Numbered from the stretch's first letter, positions 8,476-18,072 are shown. The stretch: 64,000 bases of DNA from Ignavibacteriota bacterium (GCA_016708125.1 JADJGF010000001.1:828001-892000); one strand, 5' to 3'. The notes: generated from the sequence alone by a model not told the origin. Translations and numbers: made by a program.

Positions 8476-9350
8476 TTCGCAAATAAATCTGAGTTAACTT
8501 CTTTAGCAAATAATTCTCTATAACTTTCAATAAAGGAATTTAATTCTTCATCGGAAGTAATTCCCAATGTTCCTAAGACTGATTTATCAAGTTCAATACC
8601 TTTATCCAAATAGAAAGTTCCGATTTCTAATTTTTGTGTCATATAATCAACAAGGTGAACAATTGAAATTAGAACATCATTTTCCGGAGCTAAACTTGGC
8701 TGATGATGATTAAGAATACAGTTTGATAAATGTTCGGGCAAGTGCCATTTGTTTGCAAGAAAATTTCCAATTTCTTGATGATCCAATCCTAAATATTTTC
8801 TCTCTGTTTCCAACAATGGCGAATTTAAATTTCTTATATCTTCAGAAATTGCTTCAAATTCATTTCTGAAAAATTTGTGCATAACCGGAACTCCTAAATC
8901 GTGCAACAATCCAGCTACGAAAGCCTCGCTTCCAATTCTGAAACCCAAATCTTCTGCAACTCTTTTGCATGCAGTTCCTGCAAGCATTGAGTGAACCCAA
9001 AATTCTTTCTGATCAAGATATTTATCAGATTTGTTTTTAAACGAATCAACCATTGTTAATGCAACAACAATATTTTTAATATCTTGATAACCAATTATTA
9101 ATATTGCAAAATCAATTGTTGATACTTTTCTTGTTAATCCGTAAAGCGGCGAATTAGCAATTGATAAAATTTTTGTAGATAATCCTTGGTCCTTTCCAAT
9201 CATTCTGCTAAGCGCTGCAGTATTGGTTGTAGGATCATCAAGAAGTTTTGAAACTTCCAACATTGTTGCAGACATTGCGGGCAGATTATAGACATTGGAT
9301 AATGCTAATTCTGATTTTCTCCTTCTGTCCTGTTTTACTTGCTCTTCCAT
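8472..9350 (-). CDS. HDOD domain protein (first of two tandem copies)
   Basis: 292 aa. The HDOD domain spans residues about 15-215: NVYNLPAMSATMLEVSKLLD, then KDQGLSTKILSIANSPLYGL, AFVAGLLHDLGVPVMHKFF and the downstream LDHQEIGNFLANKWHLPEHL. HDOD proteins resemble HD phosphohydrolases and usually act in signalling rather than catalysis. It is clearly a paralogue of the next gene upstream, probably by tandem duplication. Its end overlaps the start of the degenerate kinase. Confidence 0.93.
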   Translation of the reverse strand: MEEQVKQDRRRKSELALSNVYNLPAMSATMLEVSKLLDDPTTNTAALSRMIGKDQGLSTKILSIANSPLYGLTRKVSTIDFAILIIGYQDIKNIVVALTMVDSFKNKSDKYLDQKEFWVHSMLAGTACKRVAEDLGFRIGSEAFVAGLLHDLGVPVMHKFFRNEFEAISEDIRNLNSPLLETERKYLGLDHQEIGNFLANKWHLPEHLSNCILNHHQPSLAPENDVLISIVHLVDYMTQKLEIGTFYLDKGIELDKSVLGTLGITSDEELNSFIESYRELFAKEVNSDLFAK

Positions 9351-9375
9351 TTTTAGTCACCTGTTTATTGTTTGT

Positions 9376-10269
9376 TTATAAATTTATTGAGTCAACTTGA
9401 TCTTGAAATAATTCTTTATAACTGAAAATAAAATTTTCTAAATATTCCGAATCTCCCAATCTTAAAATTTCTATAATTGCCGTATCTAAAGTTGTGGTAT
9501 TGTCCCAGCTAAAATCTCCAATCATTAATTGCTTTGTCATATAATCCGCAAGATGTACAAGTGCAGTTAATTCGCGATTATTTTCTGCTTCGGATGGTTT
9601 ATGATGAAAATTTATAACATCTGCAATTGCAATTGGTAAATTCCATCTATCAACTAAATATCTTCCTATTTCCTGATGTGTAATTCCCAAATGAAGTTCT
9701 TCTGCTTCTAAATAACTTAGATTTTGTTTCTTAACGGAATTAATAATTTCTTTAAACTCTTTATTAAAAAATTTATTTATGATTGCAATTCCTAAATCAT
9801 GTAAAAGTCCGGCTGTAAAAACTTCACCGCTTGCTTGATATCCCAAATCATCCGCAATTTTTTTAGAGGCTGCAGCAGTAAGAATTGAGTGAAGCCAGTA
9901 TTGCTTTTGATCAAATTTTGAATCGCCGGTAATTTTTAAAGAATCCATCATTGATAAAGCTAATACAATATTTTTAACTTGGTTAAATCCCAAAACAACA
10001 ATTGCAAAATCAATTGTTGAAACTCTTCTCGGAATTCCGTGCAAAGGAGAATTTGCAACAGTTAAAATTTTTGTAACTAAACCTTGATCGTGACTTATCA
10101 TTTTTCCAAGAATATTTGCACTTGTTTTCGGATCATCAATAATTGTTGAAACTTCCATAATTACTTGCGGAATGCTTGGTACATTGTAAACAGTTGAAAG
10201 AATTCTATAAATTCTTTCTTGTTTTCCTTCAATATTTTGTGCCGAAGTGTTAGTCATATTGATGTTCAA
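9376..10269 (-). CDS. HDOD domain protein (second tandem copy)
   Basis: 297 aa, alignable with its neighbour over the whole length: NVPSIPQVIMEVSTIIDDPK, SHDQGLVTKILTVANSPLHG, GEVFTAGLLHDLGIAIINKF and ITHQEIGRYLVDRWNLPIAI. Its start lies inside the end of fliA (20 bases overlap), so the two are translated together. Placement directly behind the motility sigma factor suggests a signalling role in the flagellar programme; the input is unknown. Confidence 0.93.
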   Translation of the reverse strand: MNINMTNTSAQNIEGKQERIYRILSTVYNVPSIPQVIMEVSTIIDDPKTSANILGKMISHDQGLVTKILTVANSPLHGIPRRVSTIDFAIVVLGFNQVKNIVLALSMMDSLKITGDSKFDQKQYWLHSILTAAASKKIADDLGYQASGEVFTAGLLHDLGIAIINKFFNKEFKEIINSVKKQNLSYLEAEELHLGITHQEIGRYLVDRWNLPIAIADVINFHHKPSEAENNRELTALVHLADYMTKQLMIGDFSWDNTTTLDTAIIEILRLGDSEYLENFIFSYKELFQDQVDSINL

Positions 10270-10882
10270 TTTGCTTTTTTAAATCTTTCATAATTTTGCT
10301 GTGTAATTGAGAAACGCGGGAAACTGTAATTTCCAACGCCTGAGAAATTTCTTTGTAATTCATGTGTTCGTAATAGTAAAGCGTAATAATTAAGCGGTCT
10401 CTTTCCGATAACTTTTTAATTGCACCAACCAAAAGTTCTTTTTGTTCATTTGAGTGATATTCATCATCCGGAGTTTCATATTCAGATGGAATAATTTCCG
10501 AAAGTGTAAATCCGTCATCATTATCAAATGGCTGGTCAATAGAAACATTTTTATAAATTACTTTGTTTGCATCTTGATTCTGATAATTTGCGCGCGGCTT
10601 AATTTGAAGTTTTCGCAATTCATCAATAATTTTTCCTCTTATTCTTTGGATTGCATATGTTTCAAATTTGGTTCCAAAATCCGGATCAAATCTGTCGATA
10701 GCTTCACTTAATCCTTCAATTCCAAACTGGAAGTAATCCTTTTCTTCAACAACATTAAGATTCATAAATTTTGAATTATGGATTACATAGTGAACTAGAT
10801 TGGTATAATTAACCATTATCTGCTTTTTAACTACACTTGATGGTTCTGTTTTAAATTCTGCCCAAAGTGTATTATTATCCAT
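10250..10882 (-). CDS. fliA: RNA polymerase sigma-28 factor FliA
   Basis: 210 aa, slightly short for FliA/WhiG (about 230-250). Region 2 is seen in VVEEKDYFQFGIEGLSEAID and RFDPDFGTKFETYAIQRIRG, with the FliA-type GKIIDELRK. Region 4 ends ERDRLIITLYYYEHMNYKEI followed by a helix-turn-helix with EITVSRVSQLHSKIM. It directs transcription of late flagellar genes; sigma-28-like promoters are seen before fliC and the 617-aa gene. Its anti-sigma factor FlgM is encoded at about 45 kb. Confidence 0.95.
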   Translation of the reverse strand: MDNNTLWAEFKTEPSSVVKKQIMVNYTNLVHYVIHNSKFMNLNVVEEKDYFQFGIEGLSEAIDRFDPDFGTKFETYAIQRIRGKIIDELRKLQIKPRANYQNQDANKVIYKNVSIDQPFDNDDGFTLSEIIPSEYETPDDEYHSNEQKELLVGAIKKLSERDRLIITLYYYEHMNYKEISQALEITVSRVSQLHSKIMKDLKKQIEHQYD

Positions 10883-10901
10883 ATTACTGTTTCCCTAAAG
10901 A

Positions 10902-11111
10902 TTAGCTTAAGAAATTCTTTTGTTTATCAATTGATGCTTTATTTATTGCTTTTATAAATGTGAGGGCGAGAACTGTTAGTAATACGGTTGCTACAAAAAA
11001 TATAATAAACGATCTTACTAAAATATCCTCAACTAACATTCCTTGCTGACTGAATATTATTACCGAGACGAAAAAAATTAACAGCCCGATGTTTAATATT
11101 ATTTTATTCAT
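10902..11111 (-). CDS. Small 69-aa two-helix membrane protein heading the fliA operon
   Basis: 69 aa with two hydrophobic segments (residues about 4-22 and 30-55) and a short basic tail (KAINKASIDKQKNFLS). It has a good ribosome site (GGAGG, 11117-11121) and is the first gene behind a sigma-54-type promoter, 20 bases before fliA. I do not recognise the family. It could be a stator- or export-associated membrane peptide, or could affect FliA expression by coupling; neither can be decided from sequence. Confidence 0.7.
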   Translation of the reverse strand: MNKIILNIGLLIFFVSVIIFSQQGMLVEDILVRSFIIFFVATVLLTVLALTFIKAINKASIDKQKNFLS

Positions 11112-11134
11112 TTTTGTCCTCCGATACTTATGTT

Positions 11135-11150
11135 TTCAAAGAATATACCA
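11135..11150 (-). promoter_or_regulatory. Sigma-54-type promoter of the 69-aa/fliA operon
   Basis: Read on the minus strand, TGGTATATTCTTTGAA has GG and G(A) at the -24/-12 spacing and matches the elements before fliL and flgB. The predicted start is near 11124, about 13 bases before the start codon of the 69-aa gene. Confidence 0.65.
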
Positions 11151-11210
11151 ACAATATTTTGTTGATTTTCTTTGATTTTAGCGTGTTTTGTAAACTTTTG
11201 AATTGAGAGA

Positions 11211-11228
11211 TTGGTTATTATTAACCAA
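11211..11228. promoter_or_regulatory. Palindromic operator, copy D (candidate enhancer)
   Basis: TTGGTTAATAATAACCAA on the minus strand, an 18-bp palindrome with perfect arms around an AT core. It spans the stop codon of flhG and is centred about 96 bp before the predicted sigma-54 start of the fliA operon. Copy C at 57.7 kb differs at only three positions and also spans a stop codon. Confidence 0.65.
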
Positions 11229-12036
11229 TTGTTTGTATTTTAATTTTTGATGTGATTTCTTTTAATTGATATGAAATTTCTGAAGTGTTTTTTGATTTTG
11301 CTAATGGAATCTGTTCACGAATTGATTGCACAACTTCTTTTGAAAATGAAACTTCACCCAGATATTTTACTTTATATTTTAAAAAATGATCAACAGCTTT
11401 TTGCAGATTTTCAAATGCCGTAATTCCTTCATTTTTCTCAAAAGTTTTATTTACAATTATGTTTATTGCAGATTCAAATCCTAAGTTTTTCATCATTTTG
11501 ATTATTACATAACCATCCATAACGGAAGTCGGTTCCGAAGAAGTTACGATAATAATTTCATCTGAATTATTCAGTAAGTGAATCGTTGATTTATTAATTC
11601 CGGCTGAAGTATCAAAAAAAACAAAATCATATTTTGCAGAAATAATTTTTAGTTCGCTCAAAAATAAATTGATTTTTTCTTCGGTAAATTCCGGATGATC
11701 AATTTTTCCGGATTCACCCAAAATCATATCTAAATTTTCTGAATAATTAAAAATTACTTCATCCAAATTGTAATCATAATTTAAATAATGATATAAATTC
11801 TTTTTTGAATGAACATTAAAAATTGCGCCTATGTTTGATAAATTAATATCGAGATCAACAAGCAGAATTTTTTTCCCTTCTTCCGCAAGCTGAAAAGCCA
11901 TATTGCTGCAAATAAATGATTTCCCCGTCCCGCCTTTGCCGGAGCTAAACGAAATTATTTTGGTCGATTCTTTTACTTCATTTTTTGCGTGAAATAAATT
12001 ACTCAACTCATACAATCTTTTTGCTTGACCAAGCAT
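11221..12036 (-). CDS. flhG: FlhG (YlxH/MinD-like) ATPase controlling flagellar number
   Basis: 271 aa. It has a deviant Walker A (SSGKGGTGKS, residues about 31-40), KILLVDLDINLSNIGAIF and a MinD-type switch II DFVFFDTSAGI. An N-terminal segment (MLGQAKRLYELSN) before the ATPase is typical of FlhG, where it stimulates the FlhF GTPase. The ATG overlaps the flhF stop as TAATG. With FlhF it would set flagellar position and number. No terminal amphipathic MinD helix is obvious; the end is EITSKIKIQTIG. Confidence 0.94.
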   Translation of the reverse strand: MLGQAKRLYELSNLFHAKNEVKESTKIISFSSGKGGTGKSFICSNMAFQLAEEGKKILLVDLDINLSNIGAIFNVHSKKNLYHYLNYDYNLDEVIFNYSENLDMILGESGKIDHPEFTEEKINLFLSELKIISAKYDFVFFDTSAGINKSTIHLLNNSDEIIIVTSSEPTSVMDGYVIIKMMKNLGFESAINIIVNKTFEKNEGITAFENLQKAVDHFLKYKVKYLGEVSFSKEVVQSIREQIPLAKSKNTSEISYQLKEITSKIKIQTIG

Positions 12037-13139
12037 TAATTTATTTTTCCCGTATAAATCATATTTGCAATAAATTCATTATCCGCCGCAATTATATCAT
12101 CCGGAATTACTTGTCCGTTTGTTAAATATTTTATAGGAACTTTTATTTCTTCAACAAGATTTAACAGATTTCCGTAAGTAACAGCTTCATCTAATTTTGA
12201 GAAAATGATTCCGTTATAATTCAGCACTTTGAATTTTTTTGCGACATCCAACATTATTTTATAATCGCTTGTGCTGTTAAGGACTAAATAAGTTTCATCA
12301 ATTTTTACAGTTTTTAAAAATTGATTTATTGATTGCAACAATTTTGTATTATTCTGACTTCGCCCAACCGTATCAATAAACACAATATCTTTATCTTTAA
12401 ACTTTTTCATAAACTTTGGAATATCTTTGGGTTCATACGCAACCAAGAAATCGATATTAGAAATTTCAGAAAATATTTTTAATTGATCTAAAGCGCCTAA
12501 TCTGTAAGTATCAATTGAGATTAATCCAATATTTAAATTGTGAAGTATTTTAGAAATTACCGCAAGTTTTGCAATGCATGTGGTTTTTCCAACGCCCGTT
12601 GGACCAACAATAGAAATAACTTTTTGTCCGCCGTCTTTATTAAGCTCAAAATCACTTGTTGGAATTAAAGAAGCCAAAGTTGAAATAATATATTCATCCT
12701 TATTTTCTTCATTAAATAAAGCTTCGTACTGAGTAATTAATCTTAAAACTTTATTAATATTTTTTTCGGAAACATCTTTTTCGCTTAATATTTTTTTAAT
12801 AGACTGAAATTGAATTTTATCTAAATCTTCTGATTTTCTTTGAGGTTGTGCTATTCTTGAGTTTGAATTTATTTGGTTATTTGAAACTCCATAAATTTTT
12901 TGAGTAAGTTTTTTCATTTCCGATTCAAAACTTTTGGTTTTTGGAATTTCTACTTTTACTTCTTTATGATTATCGTCCTCATCCAAACTTGCGGTAATTT
13001 CAAAAAGTTTTTGTTCAACACCTTTTGAATAATCCTCAATTACTTTTGTACCCAAAACAATTGCTTCATCGCCAAAATCATTTTTCATTTCGGCAATTGC
13101 GTCTTTTAAAGTTGTACCAATAAATTTTTTTATCTGCAT
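12036..13139 (-). CDS. flhF: FlhF, SRP-type GTPase for flagellar placement
   Basis: 367 aa. The N-terminal B domain starts MQIKKFIGTTLKDAIAEMKN and DFGDEAIVLGTKVI. The NG domain has the P-loop GPTGVGKTTCIAKLA (residues about 179-192), IDTYRLGALDQLKIF, DTVGRS and the late ISKL-type box IFSKLDEAVTYGNLLNL. FlhF recruits early flagellar components to the site of assembly. It is one base downstream of flhA. Confidence 0.96.
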   Translation of the reverse strand: MQIKKFIGTTLKDAIAEMKNDFGDEAIVLGTKVIEDYSKGVEQKLFEITASLDEDDNHKEVKVEIPKTKSFESEMKKLTQKIYGVSNNQINSNSRIAQPQRKSEDLDKIQFQSIKKILSEKDVSEKNINKVLRLITQYEALFNEENKDEYIISTLASLIPTSDFELNKDGGQKVISIVGPTGVGKTTCIAKLAVISKILHNLNIGLISIDTYRLGALDQLKIFSEISNIDFLVAYEPKDIPKFMKKFKDKDIVFIDTVGRSQNNTKLLQSINQFLKTVKIDETYLVLNSTSDYKIMLDVAKKFKVLNYNGIIFSKLDEAVTYGNLLNLVEEIKVPIKYLTNGQVIPDDIIAADNEFIANMIYTGKIN

Positions 13140-13140
13140 T

Positions 13141-15180
13141 CTAAACCTCTAATTTTCCAATAAATTCAACTTCAATATTTGCAGGTAATTCGGTAAAAGA
13201 TAAAATTACAACATCCGGAAAGGATGAATTTATTAATCTGAACAAATATGGTCGTATTGTAGCTGATGTAATAAAAATGGGCATGTAACCAAGTTTTTTA
13301 AATTTACCAATTAGTACATTAATAGAATTTTGAAGCGCATTTAACATATCCGGAGTTAAACCTAATGTATGTGTTGCATCGCCTTGTTTAGATAAAGAGT
13401 TTGTAATATACTCTTCTAAACCTTCGCCAATTGCTGCCGCATGAATTATATTATACGGATCTTTGTAAAGTGTTGCAATTGTATCACCAAGTGAATGTCT
13501 TACGTATTCAGTTAATACTTCAATATTTTTCGTAACTTTTGAATAATCGATAAGTGATTCCAAAATCTGTACTAAATCTTTTATTGGGATTAATTCTTTC
13601 AACAAACTTTGCAAAACTTTTTGAATTGAACCAATCGGTAGTGAGTCAGGGCTAATATCTTCAATAACCGCAGGATAATCTTGTTTAAGATTTTCTAAAA
13701 GCTGTTTAACCGATTGCCTTGTTAAAATTTTATCAAAATTTTTCTTTATTGTTTCTTGCAAGTGAGTTGATAAAACCGAAACAGCATCTACGACTGTGTA
13801 ACCAAGCAATTCTGCTTTATCTTTTTCTTGATCGGAAACCCAAAATCCGTCTAAACCAAAAGCCGGATCTTTTGTAGGAATGCCACTTAATTTTTCATTT
13901 ATATTTCCAGAATTCATTGCTAAATATCTATCTGCATAAATTTCATAATGCGCAACAATATTTCCTTTAATCTTAATAATATATTCATTTGGCTTTAGTT
14001 GCAAATTATCTCTTACTCTAACCGGTGGAACTAAAACTCCATATTCAAGTGCAACAAATTTTCTTGTTGAAGAAATTTTCTGAAATAAATTACCACCTTG
14101 GCTGTCATCAACAAGTGAAATTAATCCATACCCAATTTCAACTTCAACAGGATCAACTTGTAAATAGCCTTCCACTTTTTCTTCTTTTTCTTCTTTTGCA
14201 GTTTCAATTTCTGTACTTTCTGATAATAATGCTGTTTTCTTATTTTTATTTACAAAAAATGTTGTTGTTGCCAAACCGCCGCCAAGCATTAAAAATGGTA
14301 TGGTCGGCATTCCGGGAATCAATGCAAAAAGTAAAATTGAACCAGCAACAGTTCCAAGAACTCTGGGGTTTGATAAAAGTTGAGATTTCATTTGACTATC
14401 AAGAGATTTTCCGCCGGAATTTTTTGTAACAACCATACCGGCGGCAGTAGCAATTAGTAAAGCCGGTACTTGAGAAACCAATCCATCACCAATTGTTAAA
14501 ATAGTATAAGATTGTAAAGCATCAACAACAGTTAAGTCTCTTTGTAAAACACCAATAAGAATTCCGCCAATAATATTTATTGCATTTATTATAAGTCCGG
14601 CAATTGCATCGCCTTTAACAAATTTAGAAGCACCGTCCATTGATCCAAAAAATTCTGCTTCTCTTGCAATATCGCTTCGTCTAGTTCTTGCTTCAACTTC
14701 GGTAATTATTCCGCTATTTAGATCTGCATCAATTGCCATTTGCTTTCCGGGCATTGCATCTAAAGTAAATCTTGCAGCAACTTCAGAAATTCTTCCCGAA
14801 CCTTTAACGATTACCATGAATTGAATAATTATTAAAATTAAGAACACAATAAACCCAACAATGTAGCTTCCGCCAACAACGAAATTTCCGAATGTTTCAA
14901 TAACTTCGCCGGCATATCCATCAATTAAAATAAGTCTTGTTGAGCTTATGTTTAATGATAATCTAAAAATTGTTAATACTAATAGTAATCCCGGAAATGA
15001 AGAAATTTCTAATGGCGAATTGATATATAACGATGCTATTAAAATCAATATTGCAAATGAAATATTCAGTGCTAAGAAAAAGTCCAATAAAAATGCAGGT
15101 AATGGAATAACCATTAAACCTAGAATAAAGATAATTCCAAATGCAAAAATTATATCTGTATTTTTTAGAATTTTATTCAT
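13141..15180 (-). CDS. flhA: FlhA, flagellar export gate protein
   Basis: 679 aa, normal length. About eight membrane segments occupy residues 10-310, with the conserved FHIPEP-region equivalent ALDAMPGKQMAIDADLNSG. The cytoplasmic half includes PVRVRDNLQLKPNEYIIKIK and EGLEEYITNSLS, typical of FlhA-C, which docks chaperone-substrate complexes. It is a core part of the type III export gate. One base separates it from flhB. Confidence 0.97.
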   Translation of the reverse strand: MNKILKNTDIIFAFGIIFILGLMVIPLPAFLLDFFLALNISFAILILIASLYINSPLEISSFPGLLLVLTIFRLSLNISSTRLILIDGYAGEVIETFGNFVVGGSYIVGFIVFLILIIIQFMVIVKGSGRISEVAARFTLDAMPGKQMAIDADLNSGIITEVEARTRRSDIAREAEFFGSMDGASKFVKGDAIAGLIINAINIIGGILIGVLQRDLTVVDALQSYTILTIGDGLVSQVPALLIATAAGMVVTKNSGGKSLDSQMKSQLLSNPRVLGTVAGSILLFALIPGMPTIPFLMLGGGLATTTFFVNKNKKTALLSESTEIETAKEEKEEKVEGYLQVDPVEVEIGYGLISLVDDSQGGNLFQKISSTRKFVALEYGVLVPPVRVRDNLQLKPNEYIIKIKGNIVAHYEIYADRYLAMNSGNINEKLSGIPTKDPAFGLDGFWVSDQEKDKAELLGYTVVDAVSVLSTHLQETIKKNFDKILTRQSVKQLLENLKQDYPAVIEDISPDSLPIGSIQKVLQSLLKELIPIKDLVQILESLIDYSKVTKNIEVLTEYVRHSLGDTIATLYKDPYNIIHAAAIGEGLEEYITNSLSKQGDATHTLGLTPDMLNALQNSINVLIGKFKKLGYMPIFITSATIRPYLFRLINSSFPDVVILSFTELPANIEVEFIGKLEV

Positions 15181-15181
15181 A

Positions 15182-16267
15182 CTAAATTATACTCTTTTTC
15201 TTTTTCTCTTTTTTCAACTTAAAGATGTAAGCTAAAATTTGCGCAACAGCTTTAAACAATGTTTCCGGTATTTCTTGACCAACCTCGCAGGCTTTATACA
15301 ATGCTCTTGCCAATTGAACATCTTCGTGCATTGGAACATTATGTTCTTTAGCAATTGCCTTTATTTTTTGTGCTAATAAATCTTGACCTTTTGCAACAAC
15401 TTTTGGAGCAATACTTTTCCCAATATCATATTTTAGAGCAACTGCAAAGTGAGTTGGGTTTGTTATAACAACATCAGCTTTCGGCACATCATCAAGCATT
15501 CTTTTGCGGGCCATTTCAAATTGTTTACTTCTAATTTGAGATTTTATTTGCGGATCACCTTCAGTTTGTTTGTGCTCTTCTTTTACTTCCTGCTTAGTCA
15601 TCATCAAATCTTTTTTGTGCTTAAATTTTTGGTAAGCAAAATCTGAGAATGCAATAACGATATAAACGAGTGAAACTCTCCACAAAAAATCAATTGAATT
15701 TTCTATTGTGTAATTAACTATTTCCTGAATTGTAAAATTTACAAGTCCAATAGAATTTAGAATCATATCTTCTAAAAAGATATATGAAAATATTCCAATA
15801 GCACTAAGTTTAACTATTGATTTTAGTGTTTCTACTAAAGGTCTTGTAGTTAAAAAACTATTTTTGAATCCTTTAATTGGGTCCAGCTTTGAAAATTTTG
15901 GCTCAAGTGCTTGAGGTGTAAATTTAAATCCAACTTGTCCGTATCCAACTGCTAATGATATTATTATTATTCCTAAAAAAACCGGAAACATTGACAAAAT
16001 AAAAAACATTGCTCCTTTTATCATATATATACTTAAAACATCTACACTAATTTCTAAAGTATCTAAAGATGAAAATATATAAATACTTATATCCCATAAT
16101 TTTCCGCCTAAATAATCCTTTGTTAAAAACAGAACCAATAACCCAGTTGTAAAAACTGCTAGAGAATTTAATTCCTGACTCTTTGGAGCCTGTCCTTTAT
16201 TTCTAGTATCCAGCTGTCTTTTACTAGTTGCCTGTTCACTTTTTTCTTGACCGTCTAATTCTGCCAT
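15182..16267 (-). CDS. flhB: FlhB, export switch protein
   Basis: 361 aa. The N-terminus (GQEKSEQATSKRQLDTRNKG) is the family pattern S-E-x-A-T-x-K-R. Four membrane segments follow, then a basic linker with the conserved MTKQEVKEEHKQTEGDPQIK. The autocleavage site NPTH is at residues about 270-273 (VVITNPTHFAVALKY). Cleavage switches export from rod/hook to filament proteins. The C-terminus is strongly basic (KLKKEKKKKS). Confidence 0.97.
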   Translation of the reverse strand: MAELDGQEKSEQATSKRQLDTRNKGQAPKSQELNSLAVFTTGLLVLFLTKDYLGGKLWDISIYIFSSLDTLEISVDVLSIYMIKGAMFFILSMFPVFLGIIIISLAVGYGQVGFKFTPQALEPKFSKLDPIKGFKNSFLTTRPLVETLKSIVKLSAIGIFSYIFLEDMILNSIGLVNFTIQEIVNYTIENSIDFLWRVSLVYIVIAFSDFAYQKFKHKKDLMMTKQEVKEEHKQTEGDPQIKSQIRSKQFEMARKRMLDDVPKADVVITNPTHFAVALKYDIGKSIAPKVVAKGQDLLAQKIKAIAKEHNVPMHEDVQLARALYKACEVGQEIPETLFKAVAQILAYIFKLKKEKKKKSII

Positions 16268-16268
16268 A

Positions 16269-17045
16269 TCAATTGCCTAATGCTTTTACTATTTCAAAAA
16301 GCTTGTCTTCGTATTCGTAAATTAGTGTTCTAAAAAGGTAAATATAAAGCGGCATTACTAACGCAACTAAGAACAATCCTAATCCAAGTTTAAGTGGTAA
16401 TAAGACAAAAAACACTTGAAAGGATGGACTTACTCTTGCAATTATTGCACTTGCTAAGTGTATTAAAAAAAAGGCAACAAGTATTGGCGATGATATTTTT
16501 ATTGCCAAAATAAAAATACTTCCGCTGTACTTAACAATTAAATCTAAAGCATTCTGTGTGATTTTAAATCCGCCAAGTGGAATGACTTTGAATGAGTATG
16601 CGATTGACTCAATAAGAAATTGATGTCCATTAATTAAAATAAAAACTATTACCGCAGCCATTGATAGCAACGTTGCAATAATATTTCCATCATCTCCGGA
16701 AACTGGATCAAACATTGAAGACATTGCCAAACCCATATCTCTACCGACTAATAATCCGGCAAATGAAATTCCTTGAAAAATTATACTTATTACAAATGCC
16801 ATTGTTAATCCAACCATTACTTCTTTAATTGCGAAAATCACAATAAAAATGAAATGATCATTTTCAGTGAAAGGATAAGTTTGAACACTAAAAAAGACTA
16901 TATAAGTTAGTATAAGAGCCAATGTTAATCGCAATAAAGTTGGAATAGCCGTATTGCTGTATAATGGAGCGAATGAAAGCATTGCTCCAATTCTAATAAA
17001 AATCATTAATCCGGTTAAAAAATCTGAAATCAATATTCCCGTCAT
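16269..17045 (-). CDS. fliR: FliR, export gate membrane protein
   Basis: 258 aa, six or so hydrophobic segments, with FLTGLMIFIRIGAMLSFAPL near the start and GLAMSSMFDPVSGDDGNII in the middle, the family hallmark. Its start overlaps the fliQ end by four bases. It forms the export channel with FliP and FliQ. Confidence 0.95.
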   Translation of the reverse strand: MTGILISDFLTGLMIFIRIGAMLSFAPLYSNTAIPTLLRLTLALILTYIVFFSVQTYPFTENDHFIFIVIFAIKEVMVGLTMAFVISIIFQGISFAGLLVGRDMGLAMSSMFDPVSGDDGNIIATLLSMAAVIVFILINGHQFLIESIAYSFKVIPLGGFKITQNALDLIVKYSGSIFILAIKISSPILVAFFLIHLASAIIARVSPSFQVFFVLLPLKLGLGLFLVALVMPLYIYLFRTLIYEYEDKLFEIVKALGN

Positions 17046-17311
17046 TTCACAACCGTTTCAATTAGATTAAATATTTTGTGCGTGAATGAAATCATTTTAT
17101 CTGTAATAAATGGCAAAGCAACAATTATAGTAACTGCCGTAATAATTAATTTTGGTACAAATGTAAGAGTTGATTCTTGAATTGATGTAGCCGCTTGAAA
17201 AATTGAAATTAAAACTCCGATTATTAATCCCGAACCCAAAATTGGAAGAAGAATAATTAACACTGCAAAAAAAGCTTCGCTTAATATTTCTATTACTAAA
17301 TCAATTGACAT
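17042..17311 (-). CDS. fliQ: FliQ, export gate membrane protein
   Basis: 89 aa from the internal ATG at 17311-17309 (MSIDLVIEILSEAFFAVLII). The longer frame reaching 17353 adds 14 residues that lie inside fliP and have no homology to FliQ. The chosen start overlaps the fliP stop as TAATG, has AGAGGA about eight bases before it and gives the canonical FliQ length. Two membrane helices are visible, with the central GLIIGVLISIFQAATSIQES typical of the family. Confidence 0.95.
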   Translation of the reverse strand: MSIDLVIEILSEAFFAVLIILLPILGSGLIIGVLISIFQAATSIQESTLTFVPKLIITAVTIIVALPFITDKMISFTHKIFNLIETVVK

Positions 17312-18072
17312 TAGTTTATTCCTCTTACTATTGAACCGATTACTAAACTCCATCCATCAACAAGAACAAAAAGTAAAATTTTAAATGGCATTGAAATCAT
17401 CATTGGCGGGAGCATCATCATTCCCATTGACATTAAAATACTTGAGACAATCATGTCAACCATTACAAACGGTATGAAAAGAAAAAATCCTATTATAAAT
17501 CCTGCTCTTAATTCACTTAAAACAAATGCAGGAATTAATACATGAATTGGTAAATCTTTATGATTTTTTGGCTGTTTAATATCTGCAAGCTGAATGAAAA
17601 ATTTTAATTCTTCAGGTCTTGTATTTCTCAACATAAAAGTACTGATTGGTTCTATTCCTTTTGTATAGGCTTCTTCAACCGTAATTTTTTTATCCAAATA
17701 TGGCTGAAGTGCTTTTTCATTAAATTCATTCCAAGTAGGAGCCATCACAAAAAAAGTTATAAATAATGCAACACCGGATAATAATTGATTCGGCGGCATT
17801 TGCTGTGTGCCCAAAGCAGTTTTCAAAAAATTAAATACAATTATTATTCTTAAAAATGAAGTCGTCATTATTATAATTGATGGTGCTAAAGACAAAATTG
17901 TTAGCAGCAATAATAATTGTAGTGTAACGGCTAAATCTTCTGGTTTATCCGATGAACCAACGTTTACACCAATATTAGGAATTGCAATTGTCTGCGAGCT
18001 TTGTGCAAAAAGATTTTCTTCAAATGAAAATAATGAAATTGCAAAAACTAAAATGAGTAAATATTTTTTCAT
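17311..18072 (-). CDS. fliP: FliP, export gate membrane protein
   Basis: 253 aa. A signal peptide (MKKYLLILVFAISLFSFEEN) precedes the family core: SLAPSIIIMTTSFLRIIIVF, LGTQQMPPNQLLSGVALFIT, FVMAPTW and the C-terminal IGFFLFIPFVMVDMIVSSIL with MMMLPPMMISMPFKILLFV. It forms the gate pore with FliQ and FliR. It overlaps fliO by four bases. Confidence 0.97.
   Translation of the reverse strand: MKKYLLILVFAISLFSFEENLFAQSSQTIAIPNIGVNVGSSDKPEDLAVTLQLLLLLTILSLAPSIIIMTTSFLRIIIVFNFLKTALGTQQMPPNQLLSGVALFITFFVMAPTWNEFNEKALQPYLDKKITVEEAYTKGIEPISTFMLRNTRPEELKFFIQLADIKQPKNHKDLPIHVLIPAFVLSELRAGFIIGFFLFIPFVMVDMIVSSILMSMGMMMLPPMMISMPFKILLFVLVDGWSLVIGSIVRGIN

Noticed and set aside
14025..14429. Plus-strand 134-codon open frame opposite flhA
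   Set aside because: It is a shadow of flhA with no ribosome site or family pattern; other plus-strand frames up to this size across the cluster were judged the same way.
17312..17353. Fourteen extra N-terminal codons for FliQ
   Set aside because: They lie within fliP, have no family similarity, and the internal ATG has a ribosome site and gives normal length.
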